Shown: in pieces, positions 27,876 through 35,250 of the stretch
Layout: every line of letters begins with the position of its first letter
Position numbering within the stretch: the stretch's first letter is position 1
Source of the DNA: an uncultured Methanobrevibacter sp.
Lineage (GTDB): Archaea; Methanobacteriota; Methanobacteria; Methanobacteriales; Methanobacteriaceae
DNA length: 64,000 nt
NCBI RefSeq assembly: GCF_902788255.1
Contig: NZ_CADAJR010000003.1
Location: 1-64,000, forward strand
Direction: 5' to 3'
The notes under the pieces: generated by a model
Database searches by the model: none
Told to the model about the DNA's origin: nothing
Seen by the model: the letters and a program-made list of their open reading frames with translations, nothing else
Made by a program: the position numbers and the translations under genes

Positions 27876-28773
27876 GCGCAATCCCCACCATTTCATCAAT
27901 TGAAGAATAACCTTTTTCGGCCATGAACTTTTCCAAATCCTGATTGATCTTGGCGAATACCTCTACACCTTCATCCATGATTGCGGTACCTATCTGCACT
28001 GCACGTGCTCCGGCAAATATGAACTCCACAACATCGGCAAATGTGTAAACGCCTCCAACACCAATCAACGGAATGTCAACCGCCTCATAAACTGAATATA
28101 CATTACGTATTGCAATAGGCTTTATTGCCTTACCGCTCATTCCGCCAAACTTGTTTGAGAGAACCGGCTTTGCAACATCTATATTGATTTTCATGCCCGG
28201 ACCCAATGTATTGATCAAGGACAGACAGTCCGCTCCCGCATCCTCGCAGGTTTTTGCAATTTCTGTAATGTCTGTGACATTAGGTGTAAGCTTTGCTATG
28301 ATCGGAACGTCGCTTGCATCCTTTGATGCTGAAACGATTGTATGTGACAAATCACAGCTCTGACCGATTGATGCGCCGTAACCGTCCATTGCGTGAGGAC
28401 ATGAAATGTTCAGCTCAATCATGTCAACAAGGCCCTGAACCTCACTGACAAGTTCTGAAAACTCATCAGGTGTTGCACCGTAAATTGATGCTATTACGAC
28501 ATTGTTGTCCCTTTCGATTTTAGCCAATTCCTCTTTGAAGTTTTTAACACCAGGATTTGACAAACCGATTGCATTTATAATTCCTCCATCAACCGCAACT
28601 GTTGTAGGGTTTACATAACCTGGATGAGGATTCAGTGAAAATGATTTAGATACAACTCCTCCGGCACCGGATTTTAAAATCCAATTCATTGATGATGCAT
28701 TGCTGCCCATAATCCCTGCAGCCAACATCAAAGGATTTCGAAATTCCACACCGCAAATATTTGTTTTTAACAT
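27868..28773 (-). CDS. pyrD: Dihydroorotate dehydrogenase PyrD, class 1B
   Basis: A 301-residue FMN enzyme that oxidises dihydroorotate to orotate in pyrimidine synthesis. NISCPHAMDGYG (near 123-134) holds the catalytic cysteine, as expected for class 1. AKLTPNVTDI and GVGGVYTFADVVEFIFAGA near 240-258 form the FMN and phosphate sites. Pairing with pyrK marks it as class 1B. It is the first gene of a pyrD-pyrK-permease-polB1 operon. Confidence 0.93.
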   Translation of the reverse strand: MLKTNICGVEFRNPLMLAAGIMGSNASSMNWILKSGAGGVVSKSFSLNPHPGYVNPTTVAVDGGIINAIGLSNPGVKNFKEELAKIERDNNVVIASIYGATPDEFSELVSEVQGLVDMIELNISCPHAMDGYGASIGQSCDLSHTIVSASKDASDVPIIAKLTPNVTDITEIAKTCEDAGADCLSLINTLGPGMKINIDVAKPVLSNKFGGMSGKAIKPIAIRNVYSVYEAVDIPLIGVGGVYTFADVVEFIFAGARAVQIGTAIMDEGVEVFAKINQDLEKFMAEKGYSSIDEMVGIAHD

Positions 28774-28793
28774 AATATCAACTTTGTAATTAA

Positions 28794-29336
28794 TTATTTA
28801 TTAGTCTTTGTAAATTTATCAATTATTTCTTGATATTTTTCATTCTGCAATTTTAAACTTATAACATTGGTCTTGTTTGATTTGACAATTTCCTCATTGG
28901 CCTTTGACAAGTCATCTATTATCTGGTCCTGTTTTTCAATGATCAAATCCTTTTGTGCCAATAGCTCCTCATATGTTTTAGAGATTTTTCGAAGCTGAAT
29001 TTCAAGCTCCTCTGAGTTTGATTTGATTTGAGTTTTATAATCGTCAATCAATGACCTGAGATAGCGGACCTGGTCCTGCTTGTCCTCTATGATTTTATCC
29101 TTTTCCACAAGTTTTTCGGACAAATCATCCAGTTCCTTGATTCTTGCCTTGTCATAGTCGATTTTTGTATCGAGCTTATCCTCCAGATTCTTCTTTTCAT
29201 ACTTTAATCTGGTGGAATATAACTTTAACTTGTTAATCTCCTCATTTTTTGCATCGAGTTCCATCGACAGCTCATCAATTTCGGCATTTTTAAGTTCAAT
29301 TTCGTTTTTCAAATCTCTAAAACTCTGTTTTGACAT
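28794..29336 (-). CDS. Coiled-coil protein of unknown function
   Basis: A 180-residue protein predicted by eye to be almost wholly coiled coil. Heptads of I, L, K and E run from residue 5 to 175, with no cysteine, signal or membrane segment. Sequence search is uninformative for such proteins. It is divergent from nop5 across 63 bases and lies 20 bases upstream of pyrD on the same strand, so it may open that transcript. Confidence 0.7.
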   Translation of the reverse strand: MSKQSFRDLKNEIELKNAEIDELSMELDAKNEEINKLKLYSTRLKYEKKNLEDKLDTKIDYDKARIKELDDLSEKLVEKDKIIEDKQDQVRYLRSLIDDYKTQIKSNSEELEIQLRKISKTYEELLAQKDLIIEKQDQIIDDLSKANEEIVKSNKTNVISLKLQNEKYQEIIDKFTKTNK

Positions 29337-29399
29337 GTTATTAATTTTTAAATTTCATCATAAAAATACTTATTAAAAATAAAATGAATAAATTATCTC

Positions 29400-30551
29400 A
29401 TGGAATGCTATATAACTTATTGCGTTAAAGGTTTTTATGCTTTTGATAATGAAAATGAATTAATCTGTACGAAATTATTCCCAGAAGACGAAATAATCAA
29501 TAGATTATCCGAAATTGACTCAAAACAAATTGTCACAGAGGAACTTGATATCATCAATGAAGTTTCTGCTGACTATGATGAGATTATCATCGAATCAAAC
29601 AAAAGGCTGTCAGATTATGACAATGACAAAATCACAATCAAAACTCCAAATCGTGGCGGAGAATATTTGAGAGCCAACTTTGAAAAGTTTGATTTGGACA
29701 ATGATGAATTAAGCAGAATTTATCAGAATTTTGCAATATATAAAATCAAAAAGGAATCTGCAAGCGAGGACAAACACCTGATTCAGGCCATCAATTCCAT
29801 AGATGAGATTGATGAAAGCATTTCAAAATTGATTGAAAGAATACGGGAATGGTATGCACTGTACTTTCCGGAAATGGACACAATCAAAAACAACGAAACC
29901 TACATCAGGCTAATCTCACAAAACAAAAGCAAAGAGGAAATCATAAAGGCAAAACCGGACGCATTCCCCGGTGACATCATAGATTTAGATGAGGACATAA
30001 ATCCAATAGATTTGGAGATAATGAACAATTATGCCAAATCCATCCATGAAATGCAAAAGACAAGAAGGGATATCGAAGATTACATCGATGCAAAAATGGA
30101 ATCACTTGCCCCCAACTTAAGGCTGTTGGTCGGATCCAGTTTGGGCGCAAAACTGATATCACATGCAGGAGGAATAAAAAGACTAGCAATGTATCCTTCA
30201 AGCACAATTCAGATTATGGGCGCTGAAAAGGCATTGTTCAGACATTTGAAAAGTGGAGACCGTCCTCCAAAATACGGTTTAATCTACCAGCACCCACAGG
30301 TTAGAGGTGCAAAATGGTGGAACAGAGGTAAAATCGCAAGAATGCTTGCCGGAAAAATATCCCTGGCGGTTAGACGTGACGTGTTTACAAAGACATTTGA
30401 TGAAAATGTATCCAATGAATTTATCGAAAAAGTTGAAGAGATAGAAAAAAACAATCCTTTTCCAACAAAAACAAGCAAAAAAAGAAAAGAAGAAAAGTCA
30501 AAATCCAAATCAAGGAAGAGAAAAGGTAAAAAGAAAAGGAAAAGGAGGTAG
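29400..30551 (+). CDS. nop5: Nop5/Nop56-like C/D-box RNP core protein
   Basis: A 383-residue Nop5, the scaffold of archaeal C/D-box ribonucleoproteins that guide 2'-O-methylation of rRNA and tRNA. The coiled coil lies around residues 130-240, and the Nop signature LRLLVGSSLGAKLISHAGG (near 240-258) is followed by SSTIQIMGAEKALFRHLK. The C-terminus is an extremely basic tail of Lys, Arg and Ser residues (last 28). An AGGAGGT ribosome site for flpA lies within its last codons. Gene order nop5-flpA is standard in archaea. Confidence 0.94.
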   Translation: MECYITYCVKGFYAFDNENELICTKLFPEDEIINRLSEIDSKQIVTEELDIINEVSADYDEIIIESNKRLSDYDNDKITIKTPNRGGEYLRANFEKFDLDNDELSRIYQNFAIYKIKKESASEDKHLIQAINSIDEIDESISKLIERIREWYALYFPEMDTIKNNETYIRLISQNKSKEEIIKAKPDAFPGDIIDLDEDINPIDLEIMNNYAKSIHEMQKTRRDIEDYIDAKMESLAPNLRLLVGSSLGAKLISHAGGIKRLAMYPSSTIQIMGAEKALFRHLKSGDRPPKYGLIYQHPQVRGAKWWNRGKIARMLAGKISLAVRRDVFTKTFDENVSNEFIEKVEEIEKNNPFPTKTSKKRKEEKSKSKSRKRKGKKKRKRR

Positions 30552-30554
30552 AGC

Positions 30555-31196
30555 ATGAAAGTTTATTTTAAGGATGGAAACGTTGCAACCCGCAATCTAT
30601 GTCCAGGAACATCTGTTTATGGAGAGGAACTGATAAGTGAAGGTGAGGAATATAGAATATGGAATCCTAGACGTTCAAAATTGGCTGCAGCCCTCCTGAA
30701 CGGACTGGAAAATCTGGAGCTTGATGAGGCTTCAAAAGTGCTGTACCTAGGTGCCTCAACCGGAACAACAGTTTCACACATTTCAGACATTGTAATTGAC
30801 GGGAAAATTTATGCTGTTGAATTTTCACCGACAACAGCCAAAAAATTGGTTCAGCTTTCACGTCAAAGACTTAATATCGCTCCAATCCTAGGTGACGCCA
30901 CCAAACCCAAAGGATATTTGAACCTTGTTGAAAAGACTGACTTAGTATATTGTGATGTTGCCCAGCCAACACAGACCGAACTGTTTATGAGAAATATGAA
31001 CCTGTTTGCAAAGGATGATGGTGTCGGTCTTTTAATGATTAAAGCTAGAAGTATTGATGTAGTACAAAAGCCCAAAAAGATTTTCAAACTACAAGAGCAA
31101 AAATTGAAAGAAAAAGGTTTTAAGATTATTGAAAAAGTCAAACTGGAACCTTACGAAAAAGACCATATTGCATTTCTTGTAGAAAAAAATTTTTAA
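30555..31196 (+). CDS. flpA: Fibrillarin-like rRNA/tRNA 2'-O-methyltransferase
   Basis: A 213-residue fibrillarin, the SAM-dependent methyltransferase of C/D-box particles and partner of Nop5. The segment YRIWNPRRSKLAAALLNGL (near 36-54), the SAM loop LYLGASTGTTVSHISDI (near 63-79), VEFSPTTAKKL and the catalytic-region motif LMIKARSID (near 154-162) are all present. It starts three bases after the nop5 stop with an AGGAGGT site overlapping that gene. A CCTCAATTGAGG palindrome follows at 31207-31218. Confidence 0.95.
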   Translation: MKVYFKDGNVATRNLCPGTSVYGEELISEGEEYRIWNPRRSKLAAALLNGLENLELDEASKVLYLGASTGTTVSHISDIVIDGKIYAVEFSPTTAKKLVQLSRQRLNIAPILGDATKPKGYLNLVEKTDLVYCDVAQPTQTELFMRNMNLFAKDDGVGLLMIKARSIDVVQKPKKIFKLQEQKLKEKGFKIIEKVKLEPYEKDHIAFLVEKNF

Positions 31197-31275
31197 ACAA
31201 AACGACCCTCAATTGAGGTAAATTTTAGGTAAAAAATAGTTGTAATTAATTTAAAAAATTACTACAAAAAATGCT

Positions 31276-31312
31276 AAAAAGTATTACTTAGATAGCTTTT
31301 TATACTATAAAA
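31276..31312 (+). promoter_or_regulatory. Box plus TATA element before RNA candidate
   Basis: AAAAAGTATTACTTA (31276-31290) is followed by CTTTTTATACTATAAAA (31296-31312). A TATA element here predicts transcription from about 31325-31335, shortly before the hairpin at 31347. A second copy of the box at 31488-31500 also precedes a TATA-like sequence. Confidence 0.4.
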
Positions 31313-31346
31313 TTAAATATTATTATTGCTAATGCAAATAAAATAA

Positions 31347-31429
31347 TAGTTCATTGAAACTGCCTTTAGGCTTATTCACTCTATTAGTCACTCCATTTAA
31401 CTGAATCCTAAAGGCATGAACTACTTTTT
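31347..31429 (+). ncRNA. Candidate structured small RNA
   Basis: A long hairpin can be drawn by eye. TAGTTCAT (31347-31354) pairs with ATGAACTA (31416-31423), GCCTTTAGG (31362-31370) with CCTAAAGGC (31407-31415), and ATTCA (31374-31378) with TGAAT (31402-31406). This makes 22 pairs with a seven-base bulge TGAAACT and a three-base bulge, closed by a loop of about 23 bases. A T5 tract follows at 31425-31429 and a promoter-like element precedes it. No classic C box is seen, so it is not an obvious C/D guide despite lying next to nop5-flpA. A miniature inverted-repeat element is the alternative. Confidence 0.5.
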
Positions 31430-31530
31430 AAATTTAACTGATTTTTAAGAGACTTTTTTTCAAAGATTGTTTTAATGTTTTTAAACTAAAAAGTATTACT
31501 AAATTAAGCTTATAATCTCATATAGAATAA

Positions 31531-31740
31531 CTGATTTTACCTAAAATTAAAACCATCAAAAGAAAAACACCAAGACAAATTTTAGATTTTTTTGAAATTT
31601 ACAAACGGAAAACAAAATTGATATGAAAATATAATCCAGATTTAAACCACAGATATGACATTTCAGTTTTGAAAAAATATTTCAGCAAGATCGCCATGAC
31701 ACTCAGGAAAAAAGTTCCATTATATGAAAAATATGATTAA
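31531..31740 (+). pseudogene. Remnant of a small gene with an in-frame stop
   Basis: One frame reads protein-like from 31531 to the TAA at 31738, broken by a single TGA at 31624. Before the stop it gives KRKTPRQILDFFEIYKRKTK; after it come YNPDLNHRYDISVLKKY and SKIAMTLRKKVPLYEKYD. The composition is unlike random AT-rich DNA. No start codon or family is recognised and TAA codons bound it upstream. It looks like the decayed end of a gene of about 70 or more codons. Confidence 0.45.
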
Positions 31741-31848
31741 TTAAATTAATAGATTCAAATAAATTATGACAAATAATATATTGCCAATTAAAAATAAATA
31801 GAATTATAAAATAAAATAAATGATTATAAGTAAGACATATAGATGAAC

Positions 31849-32472
31849 TTATAACTTTTTATAAATTACATCAAAAATGCTTTTGGAAATCTCTCTTTTT
31901 GAAGCCAAAGGCACAGTTAAAACCTCATCATCAACAATCAGGACCTCGTTGTTGTCAGATCCGAAATGACAATCATTTCTGGATATGTCATTGGCAATGA
32001 CCAAATCGGTGCCCGCATTTTCAATCTGTCGCCTTGCACACTCAATGATTTCATCCTTTGAAATATTGAATTCGGCCTTAAATCCTACCAGAAATATGTC
32101 CGGGTTGATTTTTTTAATCTGACGGATAATTTTGGTTGTAGGTTTCAGGTTTAAGTTCAGAGAACTTGAAGAATCAATTTTCTTATCAGATTTTTGTCTG
32201 AATTCAAAATCAGAAACTGCAGCTGCAGATATGAAAATATCACAAGATGGAATCAATTTTAAGATCGCATCATTCATCTCGGCACTGGTTTCAACACGAA
32301 CAACATCAAAAACAGATGGAATTTCAACACTGACGTTAGCGACAACCAGTTTTAAATCGGCCCCTCGAATGTATGCTTCACGGGCAAGTGCCAAACCCAT
32401 TTTACCGGAGGATTTGTTGGTGATTCCCCTGACGGAATCGATGGGTTCATAAGTACCCCCAAGACTTATCAA
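31849..32472 (-). CDS. coaB: Phosphopantothenoylcysteine synthetase part (CoaB) of split coaBC
   Basis: A 207-residue CoaB domain, which joins cysteine to phosphopantothenate using a nucleotide. Seen are SLGGTYEPIDSVRGITNKSS at the start, the AAAVSDFEF segment, KPTTKIIRQIKK and the VANDIS motif near 167. In most archaea CoaB is the C-terminal half of a single CoaBC protein. Here the first possible start is TTG at 32472. The sequence continues sensibly upstream in this frame (YIKRTDTIKGKKIL), joining CoaC if one base is removed near 32502-32513. It may be a broken fusion, or a separately translated protein with AAAGG as ribosome site. Confidence 0.85.
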   Translation of the reverse strand: MISLGGTYEPIDSVRGITNKSSGKMGLALAREAYIRGADLKLVVANVSVEIPSVFDVVRVETSAEMNDAILKLIPSCDIFISAAAVSDFEFRQKSDKKIDSSSSLNLNLKPTTKIIRQIKKINPDIFLVGFKAEFNISKDEIIECARRQIENAGTDLVIANDISRNDCHFGSDNNEVLIVDDEVLTVPLASKREISKSIFDVIYKKL

Positions 32473-32494
32473 AATCTTTTTACCTTTAATAGTA

Positions 32495-33010
32495 TCAGTC
32501 CTTTTTATGTAAATTAATAGTTCTTAAAGATTCGAGAACAATATCATCTTTAGAAGGGAATTTGGCTTTGCCTTCATCCATTCTAGGTTTTATAAAGGTT
32601 GCTGATCCTTCCTGCTTTATCTTATCAATATTTTCCTTGACCGCACGATACATTGAATCATGCATTGAAGGAACAAAAATAATAGGGGTGTCGTGACCTT
32701 GAGCAGTAATTAAAAGAGTTGAGATGGGATTGTCGGCTATCTTATGTGCAAATTTGGAAATCGTATTTGCAGTAGCCGGCGCAACCAGTATCAAATCTTC
32801 CTGAGAATATTTCACATGTTCAATTTTACCGGTGAGCCTGGTTACAACTTCATTACCTGTTGCAAATTCCATAGCATTCGGATGAATGATTTCACATGCT
32901 GACTCACTCATGAAGCATTTGACTTCAGCACCATTTCTCCTAAGTTCACGAGCCAATTTAATTGATTCGGTAGCCGCAATACTACCTGTAACACACAATA
33001 TAATCATCAA
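32495..33010 (-). CDS. coaC: Phosphopantothenoylcysteine decarboxylase part (CoaC) of split coaBC
   Basis: A 171-residue flavoprotein domain that decarboxylates phosphopantothenoylcysteine to 4'-phosphopantetheine for coenzyme A. The FMN loop CVTGSIAATESIKLAREL, the EHVKYSQEDLILVAPATANT segment with the family histidine, and the VPSMHDSMY motif are present. The frame ends at a TGA only a few codons after the place where the CoaB frame becomes readable. Together the two parts give about 388 residues, the normal CoaBC length, which supports a frameshift rather than two unrelated genes. Confidence 0.88.
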   Translation of the reverse strand: MMIILCVTGSIAATESIKLARELRRNGAEVKCFMSESACEIIHPNAMEFATGNEVVTRLTGKIEHVKYSQEDLILVAPATANTISKFAHKIADNPISTLLITAQGHDTPIIFVPSMHDSMYRAVKENIDKIKQEGSATFIKPRMDEGKAKFPSKDDIVLESLRTINLHKKD

Positions 33011-33015
33011 AGCAC

Positions 33016-33567
33016 CTATGTGATTTTAATGTCGGATATAATATAATCGAATACATAGAGGTTTGATTCGAATTTGTCCAGTGGTGCACTATACAATAAA
33101 ACATATGCCTGACCACCCTTTTCAAACCAAACTGCCTTGTGTTCACGTTCAACACCATTCTCGTTGGAAGTGTATATGTACTCCAATGATTCCCTATCCC
33201 CAATGACAGAGGCACCTGAGGAAACCAAATTGAATTTGGAATCGGAAGCCATTGACTTATAAGTTGAATTCACAAAGGTATTGAAATCTCCTTCAATAGG
33301 CTTTTTCTCAAAGTTAATGTTAACCTGACCTATTCCTGCGACATCAATTGAATCCAATTTAGAAATTGACATTATTGAATAATTTGAGGTTGCCTGTGAA
33401 TAACCCCAATTAGAAGGATAATGAATTGTTAAACCTCCTTTTGACAACTCCAGAACCTCATTTCCATTATTTGTACTGCTGGAATTATTTGCGGCGCTTA
33501 CACATGAAACCAAAAATATTATAAGAATAATAACTACTATACTACCTTTTAAAATTTTATTTTTCAT
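33016..33567 (-). CDS. Exported PsbP-like protein
   Basis: A 183-residue protein with a signal sequence (KNKILKGSIVVIILIIFLVS, then CVSA). It could be a lipoprotein because LVSC resembles a lipobox, or be cut after VSA. After a Ser/Asn linker comes a domain like PsbP/Mog1 (ELSKGGLTIHYPSNWGYS, and WFEKGGQAYVLLYSAP near 150), common in Methanobrevibacter surface proteins. Function is unknown. It lies five bases before coaC and 20 after the gene for the Ser/Thr-rich membrane protein, likely in one transcript. Confidence 0.75.
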   Translation of the reverse strand: MKNKILKGSIVVIILIIFLVSCVSAANNSSSTNNGNEVLELSKGGLTIHYPSNWGYSQATSNYSIMSISKLDSIDVAGIGQVNINFEKKPIEGDFNTFVNSTYKSMASDSKFNLVSSGASVIGDRESLEYIYTSNENGVEREHKAVWFEKGGQAYVLLYSAPLDKFESNLYVFDYIISDIKIT

Positions 33568-33587
33568 AATATCACCTATACAGAGGA

Positions 33588-34337
33588 TTATCCTCCATTT
33601 TCACCTTCGCTACCGCCAGAACCGTCACTGCTTCCTCCTCCGTCTCCGCCACTGTCATCACCTGACGGTGTCGGTGAAGGACTAGGAGTAGGCGTTACAT
33701 CACTACTTGATGAGTCTGAACTTGAATCCGAACTGGAACTTGATGAGGAATCAGTTGATGTGTCCGTTGTAGTCTCAGTAGTGGTTTCTACATTATCATT
33801 AGTATTGGCTGCAGTCTGATTGTTATTTGTATTACTAGTGTAATTTGCAACAGTATTATTAACAACAGCGACAATTTCAGGGAATGCTGTATCTTGAACA
33901 GTGGCAACTGCTTCTCCACTGGCAACTGATCCGGTATCCAAATTAAAGATACCATAGGCAACACCTGCGGTAAATGCTACAATAAGTACTAGAATAGCAA
34001 TAAATTTAAATGCTCCTCCGCCCACTGATGATTTTTTCTGCTTATTATACCTCACATCATCCTTTTTAGGATTTATGATATATTTCTGAACCAAATCCTG
34101 TTCCTGTTTTTTCCTATAATTGGCAGGTTTTTTACTTCTATTCTTATTCTTAGGAGCAGTTGATTTACCCTGCATAGATCTTATACGCCTGGTAGCTTCC
34201 ATTGCATCAATTGAATTTAACTTATCTTCATATTTGGAACGGAAATATCTATACTTTTCTGAAGAAATCTTTCCAGAATTGTAATCTGATTCCAAACTGC
34301 TCATTACTTGAAGAAGTTTATCTCTTTCATCTGACAT
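33588..34337 (-). CDS. Single-span membrane protein with Ser/Thr/Gly-rich tail
   Basis: A 249-residue protein with three parts. The N-terminal 55 residues are helical and charged (KLLQVMSSLESDYNSGKISS). A basic linker follows, then one membrane helix (FKFIAILVLIVAFTAGVAYG, about 109-128). The outer part is low-complexity: Asn/Thr-rich, then Ser/Asp-rich, Pro-rich and finally an acidic Gly/Ser tail. The tail would suit O-glycosylation and a wall-spanning stalk. I do not recognise a family. It precedes the PsbP-like gene by 20 bases. Confidence 0.72.
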   Translation of the reverse strand: MSDERDKLLQVMSSLESDYNSGKISSEKYRYFRSKYEDKLNSIDAMEATRRIRSMQGKSTAPKNKNRSKKPANYRKKQEQDLVQKYIINPKKDDVRYNKQKKSSVGGGAFKFIAILVLIVAFTAGVAYGIFNLDTGSVASGEAVATVQDTAFPEIVAVVNNTVANYTSNTNNNQTAANTNDNVETTTETTTDTSTDSSSSSSSDSSSDSSSSDVTPTPSPSPTPSGDDSGGDGGGSSDGSGGSEGENGG

Positions 34338-34398
34338 GCCTACCCTCCCTGAAACTATTATGAAGTAATTTATATTAAAACAATAATTTAAATGTTAC

Positions 34399-35202
34399 CT
34401 AAAATTTAGGATATGAACCTAGAACTTTTAAAAAATAGGTATTTTCCCCAATTTCTTCAATAATATCCTTAACCAAATCATCATCATTATGGCCTTCAAA
34501 GTCAACAAAGAACAGATATTTGCCCAAACCTTTTTTTGATGGCCTAGACTCGATTTTGGTCAGGTTAATGTCATTTTTTTGAAAGATTCCCAGAATATTG
34601 TATAACCCACCAGGACGATCCTCATAAATCGAAAATATAATTGAAGTCTTGTCACTGCCTGTGATTTTGTGACTTTCATTTGACAATACTACAAAACGGG
34701 TAGCGTTATTGTCAGTATCCTGGATATTCGGCTCGAGAATTTCAAGACCATATAATTCCGCCGCCTTGGTATTTCCAATGGCAGCTTTTGACCTGTCCCC
34801 TATTATGCTTTTTGCAGCGTTTGCAGTACTTATCGCATAATGAGGCTGAAGCCTATGTTCCTGAATAAATTCCCTGCATTGGGATATCGCCTGCTCATGA
34901 GAATAGACATCCTCAATATCTTCCATGACACATCCCGGATTTACAATGAAATTCTGATTTATCGGAATGATGATTTCATTAAATATTTTCAAATCATACT
35001 TGTGAGCCAATGAATCAAGTGTTATTCCAACAGGCCCCTCTATAGAGTTTTCAATGGGAACCACACCGAAATCACATTCATTATTCTGGACACTTTCCAT
35101 TACAGCAGGAATTGTACAATAAGAAATCAGCTCGTCGCCCAACATACTGGCGGCTTCATGAGTAAATGTTCCGTTAGGACCTAGAAATGATATTAAAGTA
35201 AT
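34399..35202 (-). CDS. pheA: Prephenate dehydratase, apparent ATT start
   Basis: About 268 residues if started at ATT (35202). PheA converts prephenate to phenylpyruvate for phenylalanine synthesis. The conserved N-terminus FLGPNGTFTHEAAS is encoded upstream of the first ATG (35145), so that ATG cannot be the start. No ATG, GTG or TTG is in frame further up. GGGGGTC at 35214-35208 ends seven bases before the ATT. The rest is standard: VVPIENSIEGPVG, the NATRFVVLS motif, and a C-terminal ACT domain with the phenylalanine-sensing ESRP motif. Confidence 0.85.
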   Translation of the reverse strand: MTLISFLGPNGTFTHEAASMLGDELISYCTIPAVMESVQNNECDFGVVPIENSIEGPVGITLDSLAHKYDLKIFNEIIIPINQNFIVNPGCVMEDIEDVYSHEQAISQCREFIQEHRLQPHYAISTANAAKSIIGDRSKAAIGNTKAAELYGLEILEPNIQDTDNNATRFVVLSNESHKITGSDKTSIIFSIYEDRPGGLYNILGIFQKNDINLTKIESRPSKKGLGKYLFFVDFEGHNDDDLVKDIIEEIGENTYFLKVLGSYPKF

Positions 35203-35250
35203 ACTTAGACCCCCTATTAAAAAAAAATAAAAAAAAGAGATATTTAAGAT
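35200..35250 (-). promoter_or_regulatory. pheA promoter, Shine-Dalgarno and ATT start
   Basis: On the minus strand CTTAAATATC (about 35248-35239) is TATA-like and overlaps the stop of the upstream CBS gene. A T-rich run (about 35235-35217) follows, then AGGGGGTCT and ATT at 35202-35200. The T-run may also stop transcription from the CBS gene. Confidence 0.45.

Larger units (their letters stand above)
31197..31848. other. 652-base intergenic region after flpA
   Basis: There is no intact gene. From left to right it holds a short palindrome (31207-31218), an AAAAAGTATTACTT box (31276-31289) just before a TATA-like element (31297-31312), a candidate structured RNA (31347-31429), a second AAAAAGTATTACT box (31488-31500) before another TATA-like stretch, a broken reading frame (31531-31740), and AT-rich DNA up to the coaB end. 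Confidence 0.65.

Noticed and set aside
31197-31848. tRNA or known RNA gene in the long gap
   Set aside because: No cloverleaf, CCA-adjacent stem or familiar RNA motif could be drawn; only the bulged hairpin at 31347 stands out.
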